The translations under genes and the position numbers were made by a program. The notes beneath the pieces were generated by a model. The model searched no databases. It saw nothing but the letters and a program-made list of their open reading frames with translations, and had not been told where the DNA came from. Below are positions 21,954 to 33,800 of a stretch of DNA of 64,000 bases, one piece after another. This DNA is from Capsicum annuum (taxonomy: Eukaryota; Streptophyta; Magnoliopsida; Solanales; Solanaceae). Each line of letters opens with the position of its first letter. Within the stretch, counting starts at the first letter, position 1. Where the stretch lies: assembly GCF_002878395.1 (NCBI RefSeq), contig NC_061114.1:168146625-168210624 (forward strand). The letters are read 5' to 3'.

Positions 21954-24242
21954 TGTAATACCCCGTACTTTTCTTAGCTAAGTTCAGCTCCTAGTTGCAT
22001 ACATAGAAGACTTAAATCGTGAAAATTTCACTAAGTGTTGAGGACATAGTCTTATTTTTGAACTCTTCACTTTGAAGATTTTTAAATGGGTCTTCCCGAC
22101 CCTGAGTCGTCGGTTTTAGAGTTAATTCATGTTCAGGGGTATAAAGAGCATGTCTCGGGGAAGTTTTAGATTTTTTGAACGAGGATTGGGTCGTATTTAG
22201 ATTTCGATTCCAGAACATCACCACGATAGTGGCATGTCAAGTTAGGTATAGCAATAAGGCCTTCACCGCATCACGGTGTCCCTTTAATCTGCATTCTAGT
22301 TTTAAATTTAATTCTTTAAGGGGAAATTGAGTCTTTTACCCTTAATCCAATTCATAGAAACACAAACTAAAAAGTCATTTAGGAAATTATATGCCCGTTT
22401 TCCCCAATTTTCTCTAAAAAATAAACCCTAATCATCCCTCAAGTTCCTCAAATTCATTCCTTTCTCTCCAAAGAAACCAAGAATTCAAGTTACCAAGTCC
22501 AAGAACCCTTAAGGAAGCTTAAAGATTTTTGTTTCTCTTTCAAGATTTAAGGTTTAAGGTATGTGTGATGTTCATCCATGATCCCTTTTCACCGTTGGAG
22601 TCCAAGAATTCCTTTTTTATATCAAAATATGAGATTTTACATCAAAATATGAGATTTTACATGTTTAAGATGAATTGTCTCCATGAAATTGTTATTGATT
22701 TTGATTTTAAGTTATGTTTCATGTGATTTTTAATGGAATGATTCCTTAATGATTTGAGTATTGAAATCCTCATGTTAAATCCCTAATTCATGCTTTTAGT
22801 ATTGTAACTACATTTTCAATCACATGTTTTACCCATTCACATACTTAAATTCATGACTCCTATGTGTTTGAAGAAATGCCTAAATGTTGGGTTTTTAGCA
22901 ATGATCCTTTATTATGCTTTTAAAGATTGATATGTCACCATTATTATTTCCATTCAGTGCTGGAGGGTAATAAACACTCAATACTTAGCTATTTACATAA
23001 TTTTAGTATCTGCGAAACGATTTTAGCTAAACCATGAGCGTTGTCATTCATTTAGTATCATGAACATTTGTTTTACTTAGTTAAGCTTAGTTAAGTCCTA
23101 TAATAGATGTCAATACAATTAGGAGTAGGATTTAGCTTCGAGAGAAATCAGGGATGGGGGCTCACATGCCAGTAAAGGGTGTGACCTTTAGTAGCAGTCT
23201 CTTCGTTCCAGAACTACATAGCCAATGTAGGTTAGAGATGTCAACCTGCCAGTTAAAGGTTGATAAAGTGTTTACCTACCAGTTGTGGGTAACACATATC
23301 TCATTAGAGCACCTACCAAAATGAGAGTGACTCGTAGTCCTTTAGGATATTAGTTTAGTGGATCCACACATCCATTGTTAGTGCCTACGGCACAGTACTG
23401 ACATCCTTCCAACTGGGGTTACAGGTTAGACCTTGATTAGCTTAGATTAGGGCATGTTGGTTAGATTATATATGACACAATCTCAGTTCAGTATTCAGTA
23501 CATAATTCAATTCAGGTTTGCTTGACCATAGCATACAGTTCATCAGTTATTCAGTTAGCATGTTTGAGTATTTTAGTTTATAGACTATTTCAGTATCATG
23601 TTATATGCTTGGTCATGTATTCTCAAATTTTACAGCTTTCATGCATTTTATACATCATTTATCTCAAATTATTCAGTAAGTCATTATCCCATGCTATTTA
23701 GTCAGTATTTCATACACATGAACCTATTTTTTTCAGCCTAACTTCATATCATATACCATTACATTTAAAGTACTGACCGCATACTTTCTTCGCTCTATGT
23801 TGTCTTATATCATAGGTTTGGATCCTAATCTTTCTTAGATAGTTCAGCTTATCAGCAACAACAGTTATGGTGAGTTCTCATATGTAGAGGAACTGTTATG
23901 TCCTTTTAGTATTTTAGTATTTATTTTCTGTTAGTTCAGTTTGGTGTTAGTTGGGGCCAGGCCCATCAACTCTTTTCACTTAGTTTAGAGGCTTTCAGAT
24001 ATGCAGTTAGTCAGTTGGTTTTATCAGATCATCCAGATATATTTTGATACATATTTTAGTATACAGTTTTACATTATCTTATCAGTACTTAAACCTTATT
24101 GCGTTGATAATTTACTTTCTTATATTTGTATTTTGTTACTTTTTCAGTTCTCATAGTAGGTACCAACTCATGGGTTAGCTTCTAGTCACTTGTCACTGTA
24201 AGCACCATTGTCGCGACTAGGGGCTAGCCTCGGGTCATGATA
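21954..24242 (+). repeat. 3' LTR of element K
   Basis: It starts TGTAATACCCCGTAC and ends CGGGTCATGATA, with the final CA mutated to TA. The GAAGG target duplication follows at 24243-24247. It is 2.29 kb long. It carries a 20-base tandem duplication at 22621-22660 that the 5' copy lacks. The region 22205-22275 holds CG words around 'accgcatcacggtg'. Many 'gttagtcagt'-like short words in 23480-24130 resemble U5/R AT-rich sequence; no gene is seen. Confidence 0.9.
22621..22660 (+). repeat. Two 20-base tandem units in the K 3' LTR
   Basis: ATCAAAATATGAGATTTTAC occurs twice in a row. The 5' LTR has only one diverged unit at about 9498-9520, so the duplication arose after insertion of K. Confidence 0.9.
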
Positions 24243-24247
24243 GAAGG
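24243..24247 (+). repeat. Right target-site duplication of element K (GAAGG)
   Basis: It is identical to 8823-8827. Beyond it the interrupted A-family LTR resumes. Confidence 0.9.
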
Positions 24248-26081
24248 TGACAACTAAGTTGACGAGACTCACCTCGTCAACTTTTACCAATAAATGAAAA
24301 AATCCAGCTAGATATTGTTGACTAGGGTGGTGACTTGTCACCAAACCGATGAGCCATCAACCCAAGTTATCAACTGAAGAATTCTTGTGATTTATTTATT
24401 TCCTTAGGGGTAATTCAGTCTTATCCGTACCTCAACCTTATCTTCCCCAACTTCAATCCTCCAATAAATTCTATATTCCCATTTAAAGTCAGCTTTTAAA
24501 GATCATTCTTCTCTCCACTCTCAAGAAGAAAAAAAGTAGGGTTTCTCTCAAAAGTTGTACTCCCAAGGTTCCAATTCAATATTCCTTCAAGACATTCACT
24601 AAATTTAGGTATGTGGGTCTTGAAGAAGGATAACATTTCATCTTTTTGCCCAAAAGCCTTGGTTTTTGCAATTAAATTTATGAGACTTCAATTAGGGTTC
24701 ATACTAATTCTATATTTTTTATTATGACATTATCAGGTGATTTAAAGTTTAGTGAGCATAAAAATATACCTTAACTCATGTTTTCTCTTATATGATTGTT
24801 ATTATGAGATGAATTTTAGTACTTTGACATGAATTTCTATGAGATGGTGAATATATATGACTTTTATCTTGATTTAGTCAATTTACAAGAAAGAGTATAT
24901 GGATTTACCATGATTCTCCCAGAATGCAAGAAGTTTAGAATTACTAATTCAGATTACCACAATATTATTCAAATTTTAGTTTTGATCTTATGATCTTTGA
25001 CATGATGTGAATTTCACACAGTATTCATGATTATGAGTTATTAATAGAAACATAATTGACTTTCAGATTTACAAACTCATATGCTTATTTTAAGGTGAAT
25101 TCCATCAATACAAGCATATAGTATATATTTTGGGAGTAGTATTTAGCACTGAGAGGGAAGTGTGGGTTCAGTGCATACTATTTCCCTGAAACTATGTGCC
25201 CCTATAGGTTTAGGGGTCTCTTTAGAAAAGCGTTCCCCTTGCCCAATATGGGCTCAATTTAGTGATCACTCCAGTAAGTTTAGGTTCTATTATGATGGCA
25301 AGGATAGAACATCCCTCCTCAATATAGGTCAAATGTTGGACTCCATGCTAGCTCACATGGTTTATGTTAGTTATGAGAATCTCCCACAGAGAAGACAGTT
25401 TTTAGAAATTAAGTGTAGTAATTAACCAAGTTTATCATATTATTCTTTTCTGTTTATGTTTTAATATACTTCAACTCTATTTATTTCAGTCTCTTGGTGA
25501 GTCTATTTACACTTAAAATGCATGTTTTAAGATTATGCATTGATTAAGTTTTACTTAAGCATTCACCCCAATATACTCAGTATATTCCAAACGTACTAAC
25601 CACATATATGTCTTTGTTCTATATTGTTTCATAATTTAGCTTCTGGTTTTAGTCCCCAGCAGCACGATTAACCATGAGAAACATTTCCTATATTCAGGAA
25701 GTTGGTAAGTCCTTATCATTCAAGGGCTATGTTTATAATAATTCCATATTCTTAATGCAGTTATTCGAATTAATAAGTTTGTAGTTTGGTTCAGCTAGGG
25801 TCTATCCCAGTGGCTCTTTAGTCATAGATTATAGGCTTGTCAAGACTAGTCAGATTATGTTTCTTTCCAATTTCCACAGATTTAAAGGTTATTAAGTTAA
25901 AGAGTTTTAGTTGAGATTATTCATTTGATTGAATTTTGCAGTAATTTTTCTTCATTATTGGCTCATATTTTAAGTTTACCTTTATAAGAGTTTAGAGCTG
26001 AGTAAATATCATGGGTTACCTTGGGCTATTCATAGTCTTAAGCATCATGTGACATCCAGGGGGTACCTTTAGGGTGTTACA
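24248..26081 (+). repeat. A-element 5' LTR, second part
   Basis: It continues the LTR begun at 8447. It aligns with 45154-46700, sharing 'ggttccaattca', 'aggtatgtggg.tt', 'ttttgggagtagtatttagcac' and 'gctagctcacat'. It ends AGGGTGTTACA at 26081, five bases before a primer site. The 87-codon open frame at 25162 lies inside the LTR and has no domain. Confidence 0.85.
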
Positions 26082-26085
26082 AACT

Positions 26086-26104
26086 TGGTATTAGATCCTA
26101 AGGT
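26086..26104 (+). other. Primer-binding site of the A element (tRNA-Met type)
   Basis: TGGTATTAGATCCTAAGG matches the common TGGTATCAGAGCCTAAGG apart from C-to-T and G-to-T changes. It marks the start of the internal region. Confidence 0.85.
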
Positions 26105-26284
26105 TTTAACGAGTCCAAGGGAGTATGAAAATCTATGTTACGTAGATTCTTGATCATAGGTGTGAAGCATCTATACTTATGAGAAAGAGGCTACAAAATA
26201 TATTAGGAACTATCCCTTCTTTCATGATCTATATCATGCTTTGATGTTATACTTATATACTCTATTTCATACTTTGACATGATA

Positions 26285-27097
26285 GAGAATACCTTCTCGC
26301 AGAGCTTACGCATGTAGAAATGGGGATCATCTAGCCCTACCACCACTTGCAAACCCTCTGAAAGAAAATGTCTCTCAACTTGAGTTTTCAGAAGTATTCG
26401 AAGTGTTAGCTTAGGCTATGAATGCAAATGTTCAGGGAAACCAGCCAGCAAGAGACCCGCTTTAATAGAATGGTAACTTAGCTGTAGCCAGAGTTTGGGA
26501 TTTTAATAGAATGAACCTACCCGAATTGTTTGAGATAAAGATGAATAAGGACCCTCAGTTCTTCATCAAGGATGTGCAAAAAATTACTCAAATTAAGAAT
26601 GTTACTGAAGTGGAAAGTGTGGAATTATCTTCTTATAAATTGAAGGATGTTGCTTATAATTGGGTTACTATGTGGAAGGATGGTAAAGATAAGAATATAT
26701 CTCATATGAGTTGAGATATGTTTCAAACTGCATTTATGGATAGGTTTTTTCCTCGAGAGATGAGGAAGTCTAAGGTAGAGGATTTTATGAGTTTGAGGTA
26801 GGGCTCTATGTCGATTAAGCAGCTGAGTTCACTCAACTAGCTAAATTTTCACCATTATGGTTGCCAAATTCCAGATATTAAATGAATAAGTTTGTCACTG
26901 GTGTATCTAATTCGGTAGTTAAGAAGTGTAGGACGTCTATATTGATTTGGGATAAAGATATTGCTTGTTTAATGACCCATGGTCAATAGATTGAGGAGGA
27001 AAAGTTAAAGGAATAAGAGAGGGGGAACAAGAGGGAAGGACTAGGAAATTTGTGTTTATTCAGTAGAAATCAGGAGGGGGAAGTCATTCTAAGTCTC
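26285..27097 (+). pseudogene. gag: gag relic of the A element, first part
   Basis: The frame begins near 26287 (MPSRRAYARRNGDH... after one stop-laden start). It continues at 26511-26714 with MNLPELFEIKMNKDPQFFIKDV, VELSSYKLKDVAYNWVTMW, and DMFQTAFMDRFFPREMRKSKVEDFMSLR, the core of the retrotransposon gag family. Stops occur at 26712, 26800 and later. At 27098 it is interrupted by element D. The frame resumes after D at 40800 with the zinc knuckle. Gag would build the particle; this copy is broken. Confidence 0.85.
27093..27097 (+). repeat. Left target-site duplication of element D (GTCTC)
   Basis: GTCTC precedes the TG of the D 5' LTR; GTATC follows the 3' LTR at 40795-40799. Four of five bases match. 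Confidence 0.75.
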
Positions 27098-27606
27098 TGA
27101 GAAACCTAGACTTGACCCATTGAAAAATAACTTCATTTTTGTTCTTTGAGATAGGTTCAACTAGAGCCTTGAGTCATACCCTTGGTCACGACTCGTACCT
27201 ACCTTTCCATCCCATTTCATGCCTAGATTAGTCCTTAAGGGAATCATATTGTTTCCTATATTATATGACCTCCCCTTGGTCGTAACTAATGCATACGAGT
27301 CATATACTACTCAATGTAGAGAGAGGAGCCTCAAACCAAGTGGCCTATTTTTGTCATGAGTAAAGCTTATGAGTTAGGGGTGAGTCGTACAATTTGTATA
27401 CAACTTAAGGGTTCCCACCCATACCCTTTACTGTGTGTGTCACCTATTCTAAGACTAGGGTATGATTTAGGGTACCATTCATACCCTAGGTTATAATCAC
27501 TAAGCGAATCATATGAGGGAGTCATACCCCTACATAAGCTCACTTTTAAGATTTTAACTAAGGAACTTTGATCATTTCCCTTGACTAAAACCCTAACCCT
27601 TCTCAC

Positions 27607-27615
27607 TATATAAAG
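27607..27615 (+). promoter_or_regulatory. Probable TATA box of the D 5' LTR
   Basis: TATATAAAG follows 'cttctcac' and is conserved in the 3' LTR as TATATAAGG at 39435-39443. Position (about 500 bases into the LTR) and context fit a U3 core promoter. Transcription today is not shown. Confidence 0.55.
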
Positions 27616-28329
27616 TATTGTAGCCTCCTAAGTCCTTATTCTATAAGACTCAAACCCTCTTAAACACTCTAAAGGCTTCTTAAAGTAATATTGGGGGCTA
27701 GGGTTTGGAGGATGATTATCTAGTGGAAAGAGAGAGTCAACATTTTTGATGATTTAAGTTTTTTAAGGCATGAATATCTTCCCCTATTTAATGAGCTCTA
27801 AACCTATGTATTTCACACTAGAATTAGTAAGTGTAATAGTGGTTTTGAAATAAAATGAAAAGGATGTTGTTGCCTAATGATGTATGATGTTGAATCTTGC
27901 TTAGACTTATGTTCATATGTGAAATTGATGATTAATTACATGTTTTTGTTCTTGTTGTATGTGGATTACCATAAGGGTTTTGAGTAACCCTAATCTTGAT
28001 AGTATGTACCATGAAAATGGCCTTGTTGAAGGTATGCACCCAACGTGTTTGTGAAAATATCTAAGTAAGTGGTATAGTCATATATTGTTGATATATTGAA
28101 CTAGGGAAATATCCTAATGAACATGGATGAATGATAAATGATGTGTTAAGGAAATTATGAACCATGTGTAATGAAATTGATAACCTTGGTTGTTGGATAA
28201 TGAGAGGGCAAAGTCCCTAGATATAAAGATGAACTTAAATTGTGGGTTGAACCCAAATATGGTGATAATGTGGCATAGAATGTTGTAAGGGTCTTGATGA
28301 CCATAACTTGTTTTGTATATTGAATAAAG

Positions 28330-28900
28330 TTAAGTCATTGTCCTATTAAGATGGTTAAGCAATGAAGGATCCCATAAGGGCTATGTGGTCATGTATAGTG
28401 TTGAATTGGCTAAAATGGTTAAAGTCCTTATATGTTGTATTGAATGTATGTCGATGCATGGGCAAAGGGTTAAGGTCCCAAATGCCAACTAATGATAGTT
28501 ATGATGGATTGAGTTCAAAGTCCCTTGTCTTATGTGATTTCTTGAGGTAGAAGTTCCTTGCGCTATGAATGGATTGAGGTTGAAGTCCCTTGCCCAATGA
28601 AGTTGCTTGAGGTTAAAGTCCCGTGCTTAAAGATATCTCTTGAGGTTAAAGTATCATGCCAAAGGAAATGACTTAAGGTTAAAGTCCAAGTGAGACATGA
28701 GGTTAGAGTTCCTTGTCTACTGAATGGGAATAAGGTTGGAGTCCTTTGCCTAGATGATTATGGGTTAGGTTAGAGTCCCTTGTTTAAATAAATATGTAAG
28801 TGGTTAAAGTCCTTGACTAATGATGGAGTCTGTATGGTTAAAATCCCATGTCTAATTATAATATGAATGTGGTTAGAGTCCTTTTCTTATTGAGAATGCT
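28330..28900 (+). repeat. Degenerate short tandem repeats in the D 5' LTR
   Basis: The word GGTTAAAGTCCC.TGCC and close variants recur about every 35-45 bases, more than ten times (for example near 28420, 28465, 28505, 28580, 28612, 28640, 28680). The matching array lies at 39590-40120 in the 3' LTR. Similar words also occur at 38490-38760, outside the LTR. Confidence 0.75.
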
Positions 28901-29580
28901 TGAAGCTATAAGCTTGGGAGGCTGTAGTCTTCTACTTCATGAATGATGAATGAGTTCTTAAAGCATGTTAATAAAACTTATTCCTTGTTTGGAATATGAT
29001 ATACCAATATGTATGGATAAGTGTATGACTGTGATAAAACATAATAAATTGACTTTTTATTGATTGATAATATTATTTTATCACTTATCCTTGAGTTACA
29101 TGCTAGTGTTCCAATTGCTAACCATCTCTGGGCACTATGTCCCCATGCAACATAGGGTTCGGAGCATTTTTTTATCTTCCCACGTAGTGATTAGTCGATC
29201 AAAGAAGATTTTGTGCATTGACTTGAAGCAGTGAGCTTCCTTACTTAAGAAGACATGCACCTCTTATTATCTTATCTTTAGAACTTGGTCTCTTTAAGGC
29301 TTGGTTTGGATATTATCAGGGCCTTGTCCCGATATATATATTTATTGACTTCGATTTTGTATAGAGGTATTGTAAAGAACTGTGAGTTTGGGTGTGAGAT
29401 AGTTATTATGAATATAATATTGACTTATGATATTATTTCTGAAATCATGACTTATGAGTTAGAGTTCCCTCGACTCCTATTGTATGATGAGATGTTTGGG
29501 TTGGGTTATCATGGAAACCTTTGATTAATATGAGCTTGGGGTGCCCATACAACATGGCTCGGGGTTTGTGTCGTGTCAAG

Positions 29581-29600
29581 TTTGTATTAGCGCCAAGGTT
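29581..29600 (+). other. Primer-binding site of element D (tRNA-Met type, decayed)
   Basis: TTTGTATTAGCGCCAAGG follows the LTR end by two bases and resembles TTGGTATCAGAGCCAAGG. Confidence 0.7.
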
Positions 29601-29789
29601 CATAGTCAATTGGGTGTTCAGAATGCCGTGTCAAGTAGAGGATCTTTTATGGGTGTGAAGCATGCCATATTTATAAAAGAAGGTCTATGAGACATATTAG
29701 AAATATTTCCCTTTCTTATGTTCCAATCTCAAGATATAAAGCCTAAGGTTTTGAATTCCCCTAATTTCCTTTGCTATCACTTTGGCCCT

Positions 29790-30624
29790 AACTGAGGGGT
29801 CTATTGATGAAGCTCATCCGATTTCTAGAGTTCAGACCTAGGCTAGGGATGCGGCATTTGGATAGCCTCGTGGGGTTTCACCCAAACACCCTACTTATGA
29901 GAGTGACTGTCCTCCTCATACCCCTCAAGGGAATGCTTCTAATGCAGAGTTTCATCACTCCATCAACCTTTTTACTCAATTGGTGAAATATCAATTGGAG
30001 CATAGTGCTCCTTCTACCATTTCTTCTAAGGCCACAAGAATTGGCCAATTTATGAGGTTGAGCCCTTTGATGGTTACTGGTATGAAGGTTGAGGAAGATC
30101 CTCAAGGCTTCATCGGTGAAATAGAGAAAATTTTCCAATTCATGGATGCGTCAGAAATTAAGGGTGTTGAGATTGCTTTCTACCAATTGAAAGATGTAGC
30201 ATACCAATGGTGTAAAGGGTGGGGATTGTCTAGAGGTGTTGATTCTAGGCTAACTTCATGGATGGATTTCTTCGAGGCTTTCTTAGAACGCTTCTTTCGT
30301 CAAGAGTTGAGGGAGGCTAAGGCCAAAGAGTTTGTGAACTTAAAGAAAGGGAGGATGTCCGTTCAAGAGTATGCCTTTAAATTCCATCAATTTTCAAGGT
30401 ATGCTCCAGAGATGGTTGCTAGCATTAGGGATAGGATGTGGAAGTTTGTCTCGATATTATCTTGTGAGCTAGTTCTCTGGAGAAATGCAACTTTTTAATT
30501 AAAAATATAGATATCTCTAGATTGATTTGATATTTGCAATAAGTAGAGGATGAGAAAAATAAGAAAGTTGAGCTTAGTGAGAAGCAAGACAAGAAGTTTA
30601 GGCTTTCTGTAAGTAGTGGTGGAG
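29790..30624 (+). pseudogene. gag: gag relic of element D, first part
   Basis: The longest open piece, 29980-30498 (172 codons), has RIGQFMRLSPLMVTGMKVEEDPQGF, IFQFMDASEIKGVEIAFYQLKDVAYQWCKGW and FLERFFRQELREAKAKEF..LKKGRMSVQEYAFKF..FSRYAPEMVA, a well preserved retrotransposon-gag core (PF03732-like). After a frame change it goes on with VEDEKNKKVELSEKQDKKFRLS and a Gly/Ser stretch, where the solo L LTR enters at 30625. The frame resumes after the LTR. Stops in the N-terminal part and one shift at about 30490 make it a relic. Confidence 0.9.
30620..30624 (+). repeat. Left target-site duplication of solo LTR L1 (TGGAG)
   Basis: TGGAG is left of the LTR and TAAAG (34616-34620) right of it. The two differences are G-to-A transitions, so a decayed 5-bp duplication is likely. 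The reading frame of gag is consistent across the junction if one copy is set aside. Confidence 0.6.
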
Positions 30625-31189
30625 TGTAATACCCCCCAAAGTCCTTTTCCAGTCTGAGCCTTAGAGCTGATTAAGTAAAGCAGAAATCTGAGTCTAAAAG
30701 TTTCAAAAATATCTTCCCAAGTATGAAATATTTTGAATCGTGTAGAATTTCCCTAATTTTTACTTTTTGCCATGTATAACATTGAATAAGCTTTCCATCG
30801 ATACCGAATTTGCCCAAATACGATACTCGGGTGAAGAGTTAGAGCCATTTTAGTGAGACACTGTGCCACCTGGCACTTTAACGCATCGCAGAGCCATAAA
30901 AAATGGCAATCATTAAAATTTAGTAAGTCTCTATGATTATGGTGTATCGCGCCAAGGCTTTATTTCAGAATTGTCAATTTCCAGTGCACCAACGCGATTC
31001 CACCTCATCGCGAGTTTGCAACCAAGGTGGAAACATGATTGCCACTGCGTCGCGCTGTCATGTAGTTTTCCAATTATCCAATTTCCAATGAACTGGCGCA
31101 ATTATGGTGCGTCGTGCCAGTATGTAAAATCAGGATTTTTTAGTTTAATTCCAAGGAATTTTTGGTTGTTTCCTACTCTTTTTCAGCCC

Positions 31190-31198
31190 CTATATATA
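31190..31198 (+). promoter_or_regulatory. Possible TATA box of LTR L1
   Basis: TATATATAC follows 'cagcccc' about 570 bases into the LTR. The L2 copy has TATAAATAT at the aligned place near 55759. This fits a U3 core promoter. Activity is not shown. Confidence 0.4.
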
Positions 31199-31740
31199 CC
31201 CGATAAAAGGCTCTCATCCTCATTTCCCATCTTTAACATCAAAACTAGGGTTTTATAAAATCAAGACCCTTATTTCTTCTTCAAGTAAAATCAATAGAGA
31301 TCAAGAGAAATCAAGAGGAATCATGAATCTCTCCAAGAACTTTCAAGAAAAAAGTTTCCCTAAGGTATGTAGATGTTGATTCTTGGGTCCCTTTCATCCA
31401 AGAAGCTCGAGTACCCTTTTCTAAATCTCAAAGATTTTATGTTTATGAGTTGTCCATGAGTTCTGTGAAATGAAATTGATGTTCCAACTATTATTGAGTT
31501 GTGATTCATGTTTGTCTACAAGGTTTTCAAGCTTTGACCCTAGTATGTGGAATTCATGTGATGTTCATGATAAATCCTCTTCAAGTTTCTTGTTAGATGA
31601 TGTGTTCATGCCCATTAAGTGTGGAAATAGTTGAATAAGTAAAGCATGCTCCCCATATGTTTGATAAAATGCTTATGTGAAAAATTAGGGTCATTATAGC
31701 ATGTTGATTAGGAAACCCCAATTATGTGCAAGTTCATCCA

Positions 31741-31985
31741 TGCCAAGTGTTTGTTGAAATTCCTTAATGAATGAATTGTGGTATGATAGCATGAAATCCC
31801 CAATTAGGCACAACCCATGCATGCCTAGTGTTTGATGAATGCCTTAGTGAATGAATTGTGTCATGATAGCATGGAATCCCCAATTAGGTGTAGACTCATG
31901 CATGCCTAGTGTTTGTTGAAAGGCCTTAGTGAACAAGTTGAGACATGATAGTAGGAAATTCCCCAATTATGTGCTCTTTGATACA
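31741..31985 (+). repeat. 81-base tandem array in LTR L1
   Basis: The word TGCCTAGTGTTTG (or TGCCAAGTG) recurs at 31741, 31822 and 31903, giving a period of 81 bases and about three units. The units contain 'ccttagtgaatgaattgtg' and 'aatccccaattagg'. The L2 copy has about two such units near 56300-56460. Confidence 0.8.
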
Positions 31986-32194
31986 TGTTAAGCCTCCAAT
32001 ACATACCAAGTGCTTGACGAGTAAGTTGTGAAATGATAGTATGAAGTTTCCCTAATCATGTATTATCCAATATATGCCAAGACTAATATACGTGCAAAGT
32101 ACTTGATGCAAGACCTTGTTGAATGGAGTATGATCTAGTAACATATTTCCCTTATGCTATTATATGTCTATGATTCCTAACTTCTTAAAGTGAT

Positions 32195-32510
32195 GCCTTA
32201 GTGATTGTGATGGTGAATATATAGTTGTAATTCCTCAATGGTTGAAGTGCCTTAGTGACTGTGATGGTGAATATATGGTTGTGATTCCTAAATTCTTTAA
32301 GTGATGCCTTAGTGATTATGATGGTGAATATTTGGTTATGATTCCTAAATGCTTGAAGTCATGCCTTAGTGATTGTGATGGTGAATATATGGTTGTGATT
32401 CCTAAAATACTTGAAGTGATGCCTTAGTGATTATGATGTGAATATATGGTTATGATTCCAAAATGCTTGAAAAGATGCTTTGGTGATTGTGATGATGAAT
32501 GAATTACCAT
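32195..32510 (+). repeat. About 57-base tandem array in LTR L1
   Basis: The word GCCTTAGTGATT or a variant recurs at 32195, 32249, 32306, 32363, 32421 and 32477, so there are about six units of 54-58 bases. L2 has only about two (56680-56740). Confidence 0.85.
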
Positions 32511-33422
32511 GGTTATGACTAGTCAAGAATGGTTATGTCTTACTTTTGTGTTATCGAGTCCTGGGGGTATTTCTACCTGACAATTTAGCTGTTGTCTAAA
32601 GCCTGTGTCAGTTTTCACAATAATCCTAGTTGGGTTATGATTCGCAAAACTTAGTGAATTTTAGAACTCTGTATCCTCAGACAGATACAAAACTCAAGAA
32701 ATCTCAATAATCTCAGTAATCTTCGTAATCCCTATATCGCTAGTATCTAGCCTCAGCGCTGTACTCAGCTCAGATCTAGTTGTATTCAAGTGTTCAGTTC
32801 CAACCTCGATAGTGACCGAGTAATCTATTTAAACTTTGTATCATCAATCAGATACCATGATTCAGTAGTATTATGTCAGATACAGAACCATGTGAATTTA
32901 GCTTAACTCAGTTAGATCAATTGAGGAACGTGATCAGTATCAGATTTAGTTCAGTTTGTGTTTATTTGAAAATTCAGTTTAGAGTCTTTCAGTTGGGAGT
33001 AGGAGCTAGCACCGAGTGAGGGAAAGGATGATGAATCCCCGTTAGAGAGAGGCCGAGTCGTTAGGAGCAATCCCTGAACTCTCGAACTCCATAGCCAGTG
33101 AAGGATGTAGGAGTCCTCGTTAGTAAAGGCTTCACCGTTAGAGAGGTTTGACTATTATATTACCTTAGGTTGACTTCCTGCGAGGGTCATCTATTACAGA
33201 GGCTTGACAAGAGAGGTCATTACTCGTGGCATGGTATTGACACCCTTCATGCTGGGGTTACAGTTTGGACCCCACCTATGGGATGTTGGGGCATGTTGGT
33301 TAAGTAACTACTTCTCATAGTTACAATTTCAGTATCAATCTTCAAAAATCAGGACTATGAGGTACAACCGTCTATCTCAGTGAGGAACTCAGATATTTCC
33401 ATTGATTCATGATCATCCGTCA

Positions 33423-33800
33423 GATAGGCTTGGTCTTAGATTCAGTTGAGTATTCTTATTATCAGATCCAGATATCTCCCGATAGATAGGCTTGATCTCA
33501 GTCTCAGATTTAGTTGAGTATTATTGTTATCAGATTGAAAGATCTCCCAATAAATAGGCTTGATCTCAGTCTCAAATTTAGTTGAGTATTCTTGTTATCA
33601 GATCCAGAGATCTCCCAATAGATAGGCTTGGTCTCAGTCTCAGATTCAGTTGTGTATTCTTGTTATCAAATCCAGAGATCTCCCAATAGATAGGCTTGAT
33701 CTCAGCCTCAAATTCAATTGAGTATTCTTGTTATCAAATCTAGAGATCTCCCAATAGATAGGCTTGATCTTAGTCTCAGATTCTGTTGAGTATTCTTGTT
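33423..33800 (+). repeat. 68-base tandem array in LTR L1
   Basis: GATAGGCTTG recurs at 33423, 33485, 33553 (AATAGG), 33621, 33689 and 33757, a period of 68 bases after the first interval of 62. Each unit has 'tctcagattcagttgagta' and 'ttgttatcagatccagagatctcc' words. L2 has about two units near 57735-57850. Confidence 0.9.

Larger units (their letters stand above)
8828..24242 (+). mobile_element. Ty3/gypsy chromovirus element K with nested element T
   Basis: The ends are proven by LTR starts TGTAATACCCC (8828 and 21954) and a perfect GAAGG target duplication. The order is 5' LTR fragment, inserted T element (9926-18148), end of gag, protease, RT, RNase H, integrase, chromodomain, purine tract and 3' LTR. 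The 3' half of the 5' LTR, the primer site and most of gag are missing at the T junction. In the first 150 or so aligned bases the two LTRs differ at about 18 positions by my count, so the insertion is old. It sits in the 5' LTR of an A element. All coding domains are broken. Confidence 0.9.
27098..29578 (+). repeat. 5' LTR of element D
   Basis: It is 2.48 kb, starts TGAGAAACC and ends TCGTGTCA before a primer site. It holds inverted 'actcgtacc / ggtacgagt'-type words in the first 500 bases, a TATA box at 27607, and a degenerate short tandem repeat at 28330-28900. About 590 bases (roughly 27670-28259) are missing from the 3' LTR copy. Confidence 0.88.

Noticed and set aside
25162..25425. 87-codon plus-strand open frame
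   Set aside because: It is within the A LTR; the aligned region at 46040-46310 is not open in the same way.
33423..33800. 68-base repeats considered as a CRISPR-like array or centromeric satellite
   Set aside because: Units are contiguous without spacers, only about six copies exist, and they are part of an LTR; this is a plant nuclear locus.
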